Source: Polynucleobacter sp. AP-Jannik-300A-C4
GTDB lineage: Bacteria; Pseudomonadota; Gammaproteobacteria; Burkholderiales; Burkholderiaceae
Assembly (NCBI RefSeq): GCF_018688335.1
Contig: NZ_CP061316.1
Coordinates: 1,488,001-1,552,000, forward strand
Length of the DNA stretch: 64,000 nt
Reading direction: 5' to 3'
Under the pieces are notes generated by a model. The model saw only the letters and a list, made by a program, of their open reading frames with translations, was not told where the DNA came from and did no database searches. Shown one piece after another: positions 18,876-29,259 of this stretch. Both the position numbers and the translations under genes were made by a program. Within the stretch, counting starts at the first letter, position 1. Each line of letters starts with the position of its first letter.

Positions 18876-20117
18876 TTAATTGCGAGTGAGAGACTTGCTT
18901 ACCCAGCCATTACGTCGTTCATATAGAACAAATAGAACACCCCAGATCACTATGGCGAAATATGCCGAAACCCAAGCAATTTGTGAGCTACGTGAGCCTG
19001 CTAGATCAAGCACAAATCCAAAAATCGCCGGGCCTAACAGGCCGCCGCCAAAGCCCATTAAAGAATGGAGACCCATTGCAGCACCTTTAATATTTTCTTG
19101 CGCGCTCACCACCAAACCCGCAGTTAAAGTGGCGGAGTCAGCCATAATAAAAATCGCGTGCCCCGTGGCCAATGCAATAATTAACCACCAAGATTGTCCG
19201 GTTGATAAAGCCAGCGCCATACCAAATGCTGCACTAGTCAGCATGACAATGAAAATCCATTTTTGACGCCCTATTCTCAAGGCAATCTCATTTCCGGTAA
19301 TGGATGCTGGAACACCAAAAAAATTAATGACGCCAGCAAGGGTGGTAGCGGTTAAGAGAAAAGAGTCGCCAGTCATGATTGCACAGAAAGCAAAAAAGGC
19401 GACCAACCAACTACGAGAAGCAAATAGTTCGATCGAATGTACGGTGTAACCAAAAATGAAGCCTGAAGCTGTTTTATCTTGCAAAACTAAACGCCATTTG
19501 TCCACTGGAAAAATGTCGTGCAATCGAATATGAATTGGGCCATGCCATTTTTCATGAGTCAGCGCAGGAATAAATATCAGCACAATCAATAATGCGGTAA
19601 ATGGGCCTAAGGCGATTATTCCAAAAACATAGCGCCAGCCCAAACCATCCAAGATCCAGCCAGAGCAAAGATATGAAAAGCCAGTACCAATGCCAAAGAA
19701 AGCCGTATAGAAAGCAATATGACGACTCAATTCTCCGGTCTTAATACGATCAGAAAGAATCTTTAAGCCAGGCATATAGGTACCCGCTAAACCAGCCCCA
19801 TTAATCGCCATAAAGATCAGGGCAGTCCAAAAGTTTTCAGCAAGGATGCCCATGCCAAGCAATCCACTTGTAGCCAAAAGACCACCTACAAGATAGACTT
19901 TTTTTGCATCGACACGATCCGTCAGAGCTGTTGCCAACGGCACCATCAGCATATAGCCAAAGAAAAAAGTGCTCGCAATTAAACCAGACTGCAAATTACT
20001 GAGATGCCATTCGTCTTGCAATGTTGTTAACACGACAGCGTAGCAAGCAAAACCAAGCAGCGCGCAGGTTTGCGCCATGAGCATGAAAGGGGTGTAACCG
20101 GTAGGTTTAAAGCGCAT
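18876..20117 (-). CDS. MFS transporter
   Basis: Major facilitator protein of 413 aa with 12 predicted TM segments; the loop-2/3 motif appears as LATALTDRVDAKKVY around residues 60-74. The sugar phosphate or aromatic acid subgroups do not stand out. It lies between a 2-oxoglutarate dioxygenase gene (5-base gap) and ccoI (10-base gap), so it is likely co-transcribed with both. Substrate unknown. Confidence 0.85.
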   Translation of the reverse strand: MRFKPTGYTPFMLMAQTCALLGFACYAVVLTTLQDEWHLSNLQSGLIASTFFFGYMLMVPLATALTDRVDAKKVYLVGGLLATSGLLGMGILAENFWTALIFMAINGAGLAGTYMPGLKILSDRIKTGELSRHIAFYTAFFGIGTGFSYLCSGWILDGLGWRYVFGIIALGPFTALLIVLIFIPALTHEKWHGPIHIRLHDIFPVDKWRLVLQDKTASGFIFGYTVHSIELFASRSWLVAFFAFCAIMTGDSFLLTATTLAGVINFFGVPASITGNEIALRIGRQKWIFIVMLTSAAFGMALALSTGQSWWLIIALATGHAIFIMADSATLTAGLVVSAQENIKGAAMGLHSLMGFGGGLLGPAIFGFVLDLAGSRSSQIAWVSAYFAIVIWGVLFVLYERRNGWVSKSLTRN

Positions 20118-20122
20118 AGGAC

Positions 20123-20878
20123 TTACTGCTGACTACGACCTGGTGAATCCTGAAAACCATTCGAGCGAAAGGTGAGCACCAAAGTATCTCTGTAGCCGTG
20201 AGGCCCTAAGGGCTGAATCGGGGTGGACTCATGAATCATACGTTCATCATTCATCAACAATAAAGACCAAGGTTCAGAAAGTGTAAATCTCAAACCAGCA
20301 GAACCATTTGCATCAAAAATGCGAGTCTCACCACCCTTAATGCCAACTCGATTGAGCAAAAAGACAGCTACAAAATCCACGCCATCACGATGCGCACCTT
20401 CGGGAGTTGGGCGACCAATTCCATCAGTCGTATCAATCCGAAATTGATGCGCCTCAACAAACCAAGTATTCACCTGCTTTACGCCGCTTAATATGTTGGC
20501 CAGCCCCAGCAAAAGAGATTGCCAGACAGGATTGTTAGTAAGCTGAGCCTGCGAGGGTTCAAACCAGCGCTCGATGCCGCCATGCAAGGCGTTGTAGTCA
20601 ACTGACTGCCAATGGGCACGATGCGGCACTATGGTCAGACTTTCACCCTTCATCTCGAAGCTTGAATGGCGTCGAAAGCGGTAGCGCCCCCCATCCTTTA
20701 GATACGGATCGCGTGGCAAACCTTCCCAAAACTGGTTGAGGCTTAAGAGCTGCTCTAGATCCACATGCGCTATTTTTGCCACATCCTGTGCGGATAACAC
20801 TGCATAACCCTGATCTCGCAAAGATTGAGGTAATTCCTTAACGGGAGTCAGCGGGGGTAAAAGGCTTGAGAGAGTCAT
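20123..20878 (-). CDS. 2OG-Fe(II) dioxygenase family protein (PF10014-like)
   Basis: Non-haem iron dioxygenase of 251 aa. The 2-His-1-carboxylate site reads H163-R-D165 with distal H216 (MIHES) and a 2-oxoglutarate-binding R230. The GAHRDGVDFVAVFLLNR and GGETRIFD segments match the family that contains L-isoleucine hydroxylase and BsmA-type proteins. A free amino acid or related small molecule is the plausible substrate, with the adjacent MFS protein as its carrier; that pairing is inference. Confidence 0.82.
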   Translation of the reverse strand: MTLSSLLPPLTPVKELPQSLRDQGYAVLSAQDVAKIAHVDLEQLLSLNQFWEGLPRDPYLKDGGRYRFRRHSSFEMKGESLTIVPHRAHWQSVDYNALHGGIERWFEPSQAQLTNNPVWQSLLLGLANILSGVKQVNTWFVEAHQFRIDTTDGIGRPTPEGAHRDGVDFVAVFLLNRVGIKGGETRIFDANGSAGLRFTLSEPWSLLLMNDERMIHESTPIQPLGPHGYRDTLVLTFRSNGFQDSPGRSQQ

Positions 20879-20907
20879 GGGCTTATTTTAGGCTTTTAGC
20901 AATCAAC

Positions 20908-22233
20908 TTAGGAATGCAAATTCAAACGGCCACGCACCTCTCCTACATGCCCCTTTAAGTCATATAACTCTTTTGCGTCCAGCATAGAAACCTTGATATT
21001 GCCCACCCTTCTCTCAATATCCTCCAATTCCTTAAAGTTCTTTTCTTTCAAGTCTGGATTAGCAGCGTTTTTTTCTATTAACTTCAGCTCTTCATAAACT
21101 CTAGATAGCTTGAGTCTTAATAATAAATTCTTGGCCGCGGGAATGTAGGTAAACAGGGGAATAAAAATCACCAACAGTGGGATGACGATTTTTGCGAACC
21201 TCCCAATCCATACCGCAGTCCAGAAAGGTAAATGGCGATGCAATAAAGAAGGTCCGTCTTTTAAATAGATTTCTGCATCCACATGCAAAGGAAAATCAAG
21301 GCCAGTACCCGATGGAAACTCTCCCGGCTTTTGTAGATAGGCATAGGATTTCAGAATATCGTAAGTATCGCCAAGTAATAATGTCACTAAAGCAGGGCTA
21401 ATACCTTCCTTGCCCACCAAGGTAGCTGTTGCTGCCAACACCTGAATATCTTGACGAGGCAAGTCATACGCAATACTGACCATCCCACGTGGCACCGTTA
21501 CCTTAGAAAGAAATGGAAATAAATGAACATAAGCTTCAGCCTGTTCAAAACTCATTAAGCGAATGCCGGGCGTTTCATAAAAACTTTTAAGTAAAGGCGC
21601 TTCGGCAGCACTCACTAAAAAAATAGCGTCTAACTCCCCTTTTTTAAATTTTTCCAATGCTTCTAAGGGCTTGAGCTTTTCAGTGCGGATATCATTCATG
21701 CTTAATCCGCTTGCCTCGAGCAATTGCGAAGCTAAACTCAAGGTACCACTTCCCTCATTGCCAATGGAAACGCGCTTACCTTTCAGCTGACTCAATAAGC
21801 CCAAGCGCCCAGATTCATTCGGAAAGCTAGCCTCTCGATACCAAACCCATACAGGCTCATAAAACACTCCTGCAATAGAGACCAGTTTGGGATGCTTGGA
21901 TAAGTCTGCCACTCCACCTTGAACCATTGCAAAATCGACGCCTGAATGCGGATCATTCAATAAGGCCAAGTTATCACTTGTGCCGCCAGTCGTTCTTAAG
22001 CGTAGAGAAATTCCTTCCTCCGTAAGCTCTTTCTGAAGTCTTTCACCAAACTGCTGATACAGGCCAGTAGGCAAGCCCGTTGCCAACTGGATGGACCTGG
22101 GCGGCGGGGGCACCAAAACCCATAAGGTAGCAAAAAGTATCGCCACCAGAACCAAAAAGGCTATGCCAAATGCGATAGGGTTGTAGATATTTTTGCGTAT
22201 GAAGTCCATAAGAATTCTTCTTGTTTTTGCCAT
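20908..22233 (-). CDS. TAXI family TRAP receptor-like protein with C-terminal membrane anchor
   Basis: A 441-aa protein with an N-terminal TM segment (about residues 16-38), a TAXI receptor domain (RSIQLATGLPTGLYQQFGE start; KGKRVSIGNEGSGTLSLASQ core), then a second TM near residue 355 (KIVIPLLVIFIPLF) and a helical tail. Ordinary TAXI receptors are about 320 aa and soluble; the anchored form occurs as an orphan in proteobacteria. No permease lies beside it. Start could also be the ATG at 22209, which has AAGAAG upstream. A sensing role is possible. Confidence 0.83.
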   Translation of the reverse strand: MAKTRRILMDFIRKNIYNPIAFGIAFLVLVAILFATLWVLVPPPPRSIQLATGLPTGLYQQFGERLQKELTEEGISLRLRTTGGTSDNLALLNDPHSGVDFAMVQGGVADLSKHPKLVSIAGVFYEPVWVWYREASFPNESGRLGLLSQLKGKRVSIGNEGSGTLSLASQLLEASGLSMNDIRTEKLKPLEALEKFKKGELDAIFLVSAAEAPLLKSFYETPGIRLMSFEQAEAYVHLFPFLSKVTVPRGMVSIAYDLPRQDIQVLAATATLVGKEGISPALVTLLLGDTYDILKSYAYLQKPGEFPSGTGLDFPLHVDAEIYLKDGPSLLHRHLPFWTAVWIGRFAKIVIPLLVIFIPLFTYIPAAKNLLLRLKLSRVYEELKLIEKNAANPDLKEKNFKELEDIERRVGNIKVSMLDAKELYDLKGHVGEVRGRLNLHS

Positions 22234-22260
22234 TATGCCCCTAGCCCAAAGATCAAGAGT

Positions 22261-22276
22261 GGAATGAATTCATCCC
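22261..22276. promoter_or_regulatory. Inverted repeat upstream of the SDR gene
   Basis: A 16-base palindrome with one mismatched pair (core ATGAATTCAT) lies 50 bases before the SDR start, between divergent genes. It may be an operator; there is no independent support. Confidence 0.3.
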
Positions 22277-22325
22277 GAATCATTTAGGATAAGATGAATG
22301 TTTTCAAAGAACCCTTAGGATCAAA

Positions 22326-23087
22326 ATGAACTCAAACCTCAATAAGGTAGCTCTGGTTACGGGAGCTGGAACGGGTATCGGCAAGGCAGCTGCAAAAGCA
22401 CTGCTCAATGGCGGCTTTCAAGTTGTCTTAACCGGTAGAAACCTTGAGAAACTGAATAAAGCCATTCAAGATATTGGCGGAAATAGCCAAAACTGCTTAG
22501 CTCTTGCCTGCGACGTGGGTAGACCAGAACAAGTAAAGCAGTTATTTTCAGAGATCCAAAAACACTTTGGTCGTATTGATGTGCTCTTTAATAATGCTGG
22601 TATGGGTGCTCCAGCAATCCCGATGGAAGAGATCAGCTACGAACAATGGATGAACGTGGTCAATGCCAATCTTTGCGGGGCTTTTCTTTGCTCACAAGAA
22701 GCAATTCGCATGATGAAGGCGCAGTCACCTCAAGGTGGACGCATCATTAACAATGGCTCCATCTCAGCACATGCACCCCGCCCGATGTCTGCCCCATACT
22801 CATCCACCAAACATGCCATCACTGGATTAACCAAGTCCATTGCATTAGATGGTCGTCCTTTCAACATCACCTGCGGTCAAATCGATATTGGTAATGCCGG
22901 CACTGAAATGACCATCCCTATGGCCGCCGGAATTTTGCAAGCCGATGGGTCAAAGAAAGCTGAGCCATTAATGGATGTGGATCATGTTGGGCAAGCAGTG
23001 CTACATATGGCTCAACTACCTCTAGAGAGTAATATTCTGACGATGACCATCATGGCAAGCAATATGCCATTTGTTGGTCGAGGTTAA
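22326..23087 (+). CDS. SDR family NAD(P)-dependent oxidoreductase
   Basis: Classical short-chain dehydrogenase/reductase, 253 aa. Cofactor motif TGAGTGIG at residues 12-19, NNAG at 89-92, catalytic S145, Y158 and K162 with the usual spacing. An AGGA lies about 6 bases ahead of the ATG. The stop abuts the stop of convergent ccmI with no gap. Substrate unknown. Confidence 0.9.
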   Translation: MNSNLNKVALVTGAGTGIGKAAAKALLNGGFQVVLTGRNLEKLNKAIQDIGGNSQNCLALACDVGRPEQVKQLFSEIQKHFGRIDVLFNNAGMGAPAIPMEEISYEQWMNVVNANLCGAFLCSQEAIRMMKAQSPQGGRIINNGSISAHAPRPMSAPYSSTKHAITGLTKSIALDGRPFNITCGQIDIGNAGTEMTIPMAAGILQADGSKKAEPLMDVDHVGQAVLHMAQLPLESNILTMTIMASNMPFVGRG

Positions 23088-24278
23088 TTAAGGTCTAACT
23101 TGATCGACCATCAAGCGGGCATCTGTCGTGCCCACTTTGATGGTTTGCGCAGAAGAAATCAAATCGCCAGATTCCGGCATTGCCATACCCGTTTTAGAGA
23201 TACGCACCTCAACTGACACCTCAGGTAATTGAGAGATCAAGGCATTTGGGCTCATTGCCAAAGCATCATTTAAAACAAAACTCACCGGGAATGTAGTCAC
23301 CGGGGTTTTGAGAACTGCTACTGGCATACGTTCACCAGGCTTACGAGCAATCACCATCAAAGTGTCACCCGCTTTGACTTTAGATTGAAGCGCGGAAGAT
23401 ATTCCCACTCGCCCACTCACCCCTCGATTATTAATCGCTGGTGTAGTAGCTGGCGCTAACCCACCTTTGCTACGTGCTTCAGCAATAGAGCCGGCAATCG
23501 CTCTCGCCTCATCTGTTTCAGGGGGTAATTGCTTTTCTAGTTTTTCCCAAGATTGCACAGCGGCTTTGTAGTTTTGCGCATTAAAGGCTGCAGTTCCAGA
23601 AAGCCACAGTGCCAATAGATTATTTGGATCTAGCGCCAAAGCTTTGTTAATTAATTGTTGTGGTTTACCAGCAAAATTACCATTTGCATTTGCCGCCAAT
23701 ACATCAGCATAGTCAGCCAACAACTGTGGGTCAGCATCCACAAAAGAGCCTGCACGAGCATAGGCTTTTGCGGCCTCAGCATTCTGACCCAAAATTCGGT
23801 AGGAGCGTGCCAGCATAGCCCAGCCCTTTAAATTATCAGGCTCCTTCTCCATCTTGGCAGCAAACTCAGTAACCATCTTTTCAACAGCTTCTTGAGTCAT
23901 TGGCTGCTCAGCACTCTTTTCGGCAATTCGAGCAGCATCACCAAGATAGAAATAAAAACCTGCTGAAAGCAAAACTACAAAAAGACAAATTCCAACAATA
24001 GTTTTCTTTGGGGAACCCAATACAGCAAGATCATCCGCCTCATCCGTATCTTGAAAAAGGCGCTGACGCATTTCTGCATGAGCTTGCTCGTAACTATCAG
24101 CATCAACCGTGCCCGCCAAACGATCAGCCTCGAGCTTATCGAGCTCCTCGCGATAAATAGCAGCATTCATCTGACGACGAGAAGTCTCAGATTCTTTAGC
24201 TGGGAAAAATAATGGGCGAAGCAATAAGACCAAGACCAAAATCAACAAAAGGAGGGCGGGTATTAAAAAACTAGTCAT
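23088..24278 (-). CDS. ccmI: Cytochrome c biogenesis protein CcmI
   Basis: Haem-lyase partner of CcmF/CcmH, 396 aa. It begins MTSFLIPALLLLILVLVLLL (first TM), has a cytosolic Glu/Arg-rich helix loop, a second TM, then TPR repeats and a periplasmic C-terminal domain. A longer open frame reaches 24416 but lies wholly inside ccmH; the ATG at 24278 overlaps the ccmH stop by 8 bases, typical of coupled translation. Chaperones apo-cytochrome c. Confidence 0.92.
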   Translation of the reverse strand: MTSFLIPALLLLILVLVLLLRPLFFPAKESETSRRQMNAAIYREELDKLEADRLAGTVDADSYEQAHAEMRQRLFQDTDEADDLAVLGSPKKTIVGICLFVVLLSAGFYFYLGDAARIAEKSAEQPMTQEAVEKMVTEFAAKMEKEPDNLKGWAMLARSYRILGQNAEAAKAYARAGSFVDADPQLLADYADVLAANANGNFAGKPQQLINKALALDPNNLLALWLSGTAAFNAQNYKAAVQSWEKLEKQLPPETDEARAIAGSIAEARSKGGLAPATTPAINNRGVSGRVGISSALQSKVKAGDTLMVIARKPGERMPVAVLKTPVTTFPVSFVLNDALAMSPNALISQLPEVSVEVRISKTGMAMPESGDLISSAQTIKVGTTDARLMVDQVRP

Positions 24279-24774
24279 GTGCATTTTCTGTTGAACTGGA
24301 TTTTGCATCCCGAAGTAGTGCATCAATACGACGATTGTCCTCTGCGGACAGCGTAGTACTTGGCACTCTTTGATTTCTGCGGCGTAAATACACTGCCAGG
24401 CCAATAATGCCAACAAGCAAAATCACAAAAGGGCCTATCCATAAAATCCAAGTGATTGGCTTTACGGGTGGGCGATATAAGACAAAGTCGCCATAGCGCT
24501 CCACCATAAACTCCCGAATTTGTTTGTCGGTTTTACCTTCACCAATCAAAATCCGAATTTCTTTACGCAAATCATTCGCTAAATCAGATCGTGAACCCGC
24601 AAGAGATTCATTCTGGCAAACCAGACAACGCATTTCTTCTGAAATTGCAATCAAGCGCTGCTCTGTGACCGGATCATCTGCGAGCGGAGTGGCGTCTTTA
24701 GCTAAAGCAACATTCATCGCACAAGCAATCGCAATACTTGTAAGACTAGCTAGGATCAGCTTACGCAACATCAC
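24271..24774 (-). CDS. ccmH: Cytochrome c biogenesis protein CcmH
   Basis: Membrane-anchored thiol protein, 167 aa. Signal segment at the N-terminus, then the active motif C50-LV-C53 in EEMRCLVCQNESLAGS, and one TM near residues 106-128. It reduces the haem-binding cysteines of apo-cytochrome c. Overlaps dsbE and ccmI. Confidence 0.95.
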   Translation of the reverse strand: MMLRKLILASLTSIAIACAMNVALAKDATPLADDPVTEQRLIAISEEMRCLVCQNESLAGSRSDLANDLRKEIRILIGEGKTDKQIREFMVERYGDFVLYRPPVKPITWILWIGPFVILLVGIIGLAVYLRRRNQRVPSTTLSAEDNRRIDALLRDAKSSSTENAHD

Positions 24775-25295
24775 TTAAGCTCACCCAATAGAGGAATAAT
24801 CTTCTTATTCAATAGCTCCATTGTGATTGGGCCGATATGTTTGAACCGAATCACCCCAGCCTTATCAATAACATATGTCTCTGGAACACCATACACACCG
24901 TAGTCAATACCAACGCGACCGTTCGCATCAAAGGCAGATAAAACATAGGGATTGCCTTGGCGAGCAAGCATCGCCATCGCATCTTCACGCTTGTCTTTGT
25001 AATCCAAGCCAATAATTGGCGCGACACCCAACTTACCTAACTCAACCAAAACGGGATGCTCTTCACGGCAAGCAACACACCAAGAAGCCCAGACGTTCAA
25101 AATCCAAGGCTGACCTTTCATACTGTCTGGTGAAAAGGTTTTTTGAGGATCAGCTAATTGAGGGAGTTCAAAAGCGGGAGCTTGCTTGCCAATTAGTGGC
25201 GAAGGTATTTCATGTGGATCGCGATTCAAGCCTATCGCTAAAAATCCAACCAAAATTACAAACAAGAAAAGTGGAATTAAAAACTTGGCTTTCAT
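24771..25295 (-). CDS. ccmG: Thiol:disulfide interchange protein DsbE/CcmG
   Basis: Periplasmic thioredoxin-like protein of 174 aa anchored by one N-terminal TM. Redox site C73-VA-C76 in WASWCVACREEHP and the CcmG-specific GVYGVPETYVID segment are present. It keeps the apo-cytochrome c/CcmH thiols reduced. Overlaps ccmF and ccmH by 4 bases each. Confidence 0.95.
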   Translation of the reverse strand: MKAKFLIPLFLFVILVGFLAIGLNRDPHEIPSPLIGKQAPAFELPQLADPQKTFSPDSMKGQPWILNVWASWCVACREEHPVLVELGKLGVAPIIGLDYKDKREDAMAMLARQGNPYVLSAFDANGRVGIDYGVYGVPETYVIDKAGVIRFKHIGPITMELLNKKIIPLLGELK

Positions 25296-27211
25296 ACTGC
25301 TGCCTTACGTAATTTCATACGATAGCGCTTATCTGACATTGCCAAAACGCCACCCAGAGCCATCAATAGACAGCCGCCCCAAATCCAATCAACAAATGGC
25401 TTGTAATAGACGCGAACAGCCCATGCCTTATCTTCGAGCTCTTCACCCAATGAGACATAAATATCTCGAGTCAGGCCAACATCAATTGCAGCCTCAGTCA
25501 TTGGCATAGTGGAAGAGAAGTAGCTACGTTTTTCTGGGTACATCGTAGCTTCCAACTTCCCATTACGAGAAAGCAAGAAGGTACCTTGCATTGCGTTGTA
25601 GTTTGGGCCAGGCACAGCAGAGACGCTTTGAAGTTGAATTTGGTAACCACCAACGCTAACACTTTCACCGGGAAGCATACGTACGTCCCTTTCTTCTTGG
25701 TAAGTACCCACCATGGTGACGCCAATGACGAACACTGCTATACCTAAATGCGCTAACTGCATGCCAATAAAGGAGCGGGTAGGCTTACCTGCTTTAGCTT
25801 GACGAATGATCTGCAAAACACCTGAGGTAATTACCCAGAATGCTAATAAGAAGCCAAGACTGCTCAGCCAAGTAAATTCGCCCATGGTGAAGGGAATCAA
25901 AGCGGCGGCAATCACTGCCACTAGAGCTGCAATCCATAAGCGCTTAATGACATCCACGAGATTGGAGTTCTTCCAATTGGTCCAGGGCCCAATTCCCATT
26001 AAGACCAGCAAAGGAATCATGATGGGTACAAATACGCTGTTGAAGTATGGAGGACCCACTGAGATCTTTCCTAGGTGGAGAGCATCGATCAGCAAGGGAT
26101 AGAGCGTACCCAAGAGTACTGATGCAGCAGACACAACCAAGAAAACATTGCCGAGCAAAATAAAGGTTTCGCGGGAGGTGAAACTGAACTTACCACCCAG
26201 CGTGCTTTTGGGAGCGCGCCAAGCATAGAGAGTTAAAGAAGAACCCACTACCAGTACCAAGAAAATCAAAATAAAGATGCCGCGCTTAGGATCAGTCGCA
26301 AATGCATGCACTGAAGTCAACACTCCAGAGCGTACTAAGAATGTTCCGAGAAGTGAAAGTGAGAAAGCCGTAATTGCCAACAGCACCGTCCAACTCTTAA
26401 ATCCACCACGCTTCTCAGTAACTGCAAGAGAATGCAACAAAGCGGTGCCAACTAACCAGGGAATGAATGAGGCATTTTCAACAGGATCCCAGAACCACCA
26501 ACCACCCCAACCCAATTCGTAATAAGCCCACCAAGAGCCTAGCGCAATACCCAGAGTTAAAAATACCCAGGCAGCCGTTGTCCAAGGACGCGACCAGCGT
26601 GCCCATGCAGCATCAAGGCGACCAGACAATAAAGAAGCGATTGCAAATGCAAAGGCCACTGAAAAGCCAACATAACCCATATACAACATTGGCGGATGAA
26701 ATACCAATCCCGGATCTTGTAAGAGCGGATTAAGAGATCGCCCTTCCTGAGCAGCTGGCAACAATCGCTCAAAAGGGTTAGAAGTTAAGAGAACAAATAA
26801 GAGTAGCCCTGTGATAACCAAGCCCAAAACCCCAATGACACGAGCCACCATAAACTCATCCAAAGCTTTGGAAAGTTGAGCCACTAAGAATGTCCAAGTC
26901 GATAGCAAGAAAACCCACAATAATAGGGAGCCTTCATGACCACCCCAGACAGCACCCAAGCGGTAAATGACTGGCATTTGAGAGTTGGAATGATCTGCAA
27001 CATAGAGTACAGAAAAATCATTCGTATAAAAGCTCCACGCCAAGATGACGAAGGCAATAGCAAGTAATAAGAAAACAGTTTGCGCAGCTGGCCTAGCTAA
27101 CAAAATCCATTCACGGCGACTTTGATGTGCGCCGACCAATGGAAGAATTCCCTGAAGAATGGCAACACATAAAGCGAGGATTAACGCGTAATGCCCAAAC
27201 TCAGGAATCAT
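25292..27211 (-). CDS. ccmF: Cytochrome c haem lyase subunit CcmF
   Basis: Large membrane subunit of 639 aa that attaches haem to apo-cytochrome c. The tryptophan-rich WWD-type region ([17 protein letters not shown]) is clear, with flanking His in hydrophobic segments. Size and multiple TM segments fit the family. Overlaps its neighbours by 4 bases. Confidence 0.96.
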   Translation of the reverse strand: MIPEFGHYALILALCVAILQGILPLVGAHQSRREWILLARPAAQTVFLLLAIAFVILAWSFYTNDFSVLYVADHSNSQMPVIYRLGAVWGGHEGSLLLWVFLLSTWTFLVAQLSKALDEFMVARVIGVLGLVITGLLLFVLLTSNPFERLLPAAQEGRSLNPLLQDPGLVFHPPMLYMGYVGFSVAFAFAIASLLSGRLDAAWARWSRPWTTAAWVFLTLGIALGSWWAYYELGWGGWWFWDPVENASFIPWLVGTALLHSLAVTEKRGGFKSWTVLLAITAFSLSLLGTFLVRSGVLTSVHAFATDPKRGIFILIFLVLVVGSSLTLYAWRAPKSTLGGKFSFTSRETFILLGNVFLVVSAASVLLGTLYPLLIDALHLGKISVGPPYFNSVFVPIMIPLLVLMGIGPWTNWKNSNLVDVIKRLWIAALVAVIAAALIPFTMGEFTWLSSLGFLLAFWVITSGVLQIIRQAKAGKPTRSFIGMQLAHLGIAVFVIGVTMVGTYQEERDVRMLPGESVSVGGYQIQLQSVSAVPGPNYNAMQGTFLLSRNGKLEATMYPEKRSYFSSTMPMTEAAIDVGLTRDIYVSLGEELEDKAWAVRVYYKPFVDWIWGGCLLMALGGVLAMSDKRYRMKLRKAAV

Positions 27212-27642
27212 TGTTTATTTCCATTTTTTTGAGCCTGATCCAAAGCATGCTTGGCCTCTGGAGGCATGTAGTTTTCATCATGCTTGGCCAGCACTTCGCT
27301 AGCAACAAATTGTCCATCCGGATTTAAGCGGCCTTGGATAACTGCACCCTTACCTTCTTTAAACAAATCCGGAAGAATGCCTGTATAGGCAACAGGAATA
27401 TCTTTCGCCATATCGGTAATCACAAAATGCACAGTCAAACCATCTCGCTTCACCGATCCATCTTTGACCATGCCGCCAATCCGGAAGACTTGACCAGCCG
27501 GTGACTTACCAGCAGCAACCTCACTGGGGGTGACATACAAAGCAATATTACTATTGAGCGCATTCAAAATTAATACTGCCGCGATGCCAATCGCAATGAG
27601 TGCGCCAACAATAATGGCGGCCCGTTTATGTCTTGGTTTCAC
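27208..27642 (-). CDS. ccmE: Haem chaperone CcmE
   Basis: Periplasmic haem carrier of 144 aa, with one N-terminal TM anchor (residues 8-28) and an OB-fold domain. The haem-binding H121 in [11 protein letters not shown], with Y125, is intact. Haem is passed from CcmABC(D) to CcmF. Confidence 0.96.
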   Translation of the reverse strand: MKPRHKRAAIIVGALIAIGIAAVLILNALNSNIALYVTPSEVAAGKSPAGQVFRIGGMVKDGSVKRDGLTVHFVITDMAKDIPVAYTGILPDLFKEGKGAVIQGRLNPDGQFVASEVLAKHDENYMPPEAKHALDQAQKNGNKQ

Positions 27643-27827
27643 TTACCGCCCTTTTGATCAAACTGTTCCGCCATGACTTCACGCTGAAGTCTTCGCACAA
27701 TCACTCTGTGTCGTGCCCGAACAGCCAGAGGCTCAAGCAAGAGTACCAAGGCACAAACGCCGAAGCTACTCCATACATAGAGCGCATAACCCCCCATTGC
27801 AAAGAATTCCGCCGGACTATTCCACAT
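27639..27827 (-). CDS. ccmD: Haem exporter protein CcmD
   Basis: A 62-aa protein with one TM segment and the CcmD pattern [16 protein letters not shown] at residues 8-23, followed by a basic cytosolic helix. It helps release holo-CcmE from CcmABC. It overlaps ccmC by 1 base and ccmE by 4. Confidence 0.93.
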   Translation of the reverse strand: MWNSPAEFFAMGGYALYVWSSFGVCALVLLLEPLAVRARHRVIVRRLQREVMAEQFDQKGGK

Positions 27828-28597
27828 TAACGCTTTACCTCGTTTAATTGCTTAACCCAGTCAGTATGGGCCTCACGCTCCAAAATGATGGCACGTACAC
27901 GCATTAACCCTACTGCTATTGAGTACATCCAGAAGCATAAAGCCATTAATAACATTCCCCACAACATGGTCTGGGCCATGGCCGGAGCCTTAGTTAAGGA
28001 AACAGAGGCGCCTTGATGCAAGGTATTCCACCATTTCACTGAAAAATAAATGATGGGGACGTTTACTACGCCGACTAAAGCCAAAATTGCCCCTGCTTTA
28101 TCGGCTCGGCGAACATTATCAATCGATGCTTGTAGGGCAATAAATCCAAGGTATAAAAAAAGCAGAATTAACTCAGAAGTTAAGCGTGCGTCCCATACCC
28201 ACCATGCGCCCCACATAGGCTTACCCCAGAAGGCTCCAGTCCATAGAGATAAAAAAGCCATCCAAGCACCAATTGGTGCAAGCGCCTGAGCCATCATGGC
28301 CGACAGACGCGCATTAAATATCAAACCTAATCCAGCCCAGGCAGCCATCACTAAATAGATGAACATCGACATCCAAGAGGCAGGTACGTGAACAAAAATA
28401 ATGCGATAACCCTGACCTTGAACAGCGTCTACCGGTGCCACAAAAAAACTGACCCACAATCCAGCAAGACCAAAAATGACTGTTAACGCCCAAAACCAAG
28501 GGATCATTTTTCCAGCAAGCGGATAAAAGGTACTCGGGCTCGAGAATTTGAACCAGTTAATAATGCGACTAGAGGATGGATTATTTACATTACTCAT
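27827..28597 (-). CDS. ccmC: Haem exporter protein CcmC
   Basis: Six-TM haem-handling protein, 256 aa. Its tryptophan-rich segment (FWGKPMWGAWWVWDARLTSE) and periplasmic His residues are present. A start at 28633 would lie in ccmB; the ATG at 28597 overlaps the ccmB stop and is chosen. It is required to load haem on CcmE. Confidence 0.94.
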   Translation of the reverse strand: MSNVNNPSSSRIINWFKFSSPSTFYPLAGKMIPWFWALTVIFGLAGLWVSFFVAPVDAVQGQGYRIIFVHVPASWMSMFIYLVMAAWAGLGLIFNARLSAMMAQALAPIGAWMAFLSLWTGAFWGKPMWGAWWVWDARLTSELILLFLYLGFIALQASIDNVRRADKAGAILALVGVVNVPIIYFSVKWWNTLHQGASVSLTKAPAMAQTMLWGMLLMALCFWMYSIAVGLMRVRAIILEREAHTDWVKQLNEVKR

Positions 28598-29259
28598 TCG
28601 ATAGCAATCTTTACTGCAATAGCACTGACCCAAGGTATAAATGCTAATGCCAAAATCAATAAGGCGCCCAATAGGGAGAAATGCCCCGTAATATCGAGCC
28701 CTACGCTGCTGGCGTACACAGCACCAGCACCAAAAATCAATACGGGAATATACAGTGGCAAAATCAGCAGGCTCATTAAAACACTGCCACCCCTTACCCC
28801 AAGAGTTAAAGCCGCTCCAATCGAACCCACTAAAGATAAAACCGGCGTTCCCAACAATAAAGATGCCATCAAGACCTGCAAAGACTGGGCATCTAAATCA
28901 AACTGAATGCCAATCACAGGCGCCAGCAAGACTAAAGGCAGTCCGCATACCAACCAATGGGCAAGCACTTTGCCAAACACCGACACTGTAAAGGAATTCG
29001 GAGATAAGACCAATTGCTCTAAAGTGCCATCGGCATAATCTGCTGCGAACATCCGCTGCAAGCCAAGCAAGGTGGAAAGCAAGGCGGCAACCCAAATAAC
29101 GCCGGGCGCAATTTTTCTTAGTAAAGCAGTATCGGCACCGATTCCTAATGGGAAGAGGCTAGTCACTATGACAAAGAAAAATAACGCCGTTAAGACCTCG
29201 CTCTTGCGACGCATCACCAGCAATAGATCACGATGAACGATGGCTACAAAGGCATTCAT
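28594..29259 (-). CDS. ccmB: Haem exporter protein CcmB
   Basis: ABC permease subunit, 221 aa, six TM segments, with the family-typical start FVAIVHRDLLLVMRRKSE. Works with CcmA. Overlaps ccmA and ccmC by 4 bases each. Confidence 0.95.
   Translation of the reverse strand: MNAFVAIVHRDLLLVMRRKSEVLTALFFFVIVTSLFPLGIGADTALLRKIAPGVIWVAALLSTLLGLQRMFAADYADGTLEQLVLSPNSFTVSVFGKVLAHWLVCGLPLVLLAPVIGIQFDLDAQSLQVLMASLLLGTPVLSLVGSIGAALTLGVRGGSVLMSLLILPLYIPVLIFGAGAVYASSVGLDITGHFSLLGALLILALAFIPWVSAIAVKIAIE

Noticed and set aside
24279..24416. N-terminal extension of CcmI
   Set aside because: Lies inside ccmH; the ATG at 24278 with an 8-base overlap gives the proper CcmI start.
25016..25312. 98-codon plus-strand ORF inside dsbE/ccmG
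   Set aside because: Antisense to a well-supported CcmG; no family pattern.
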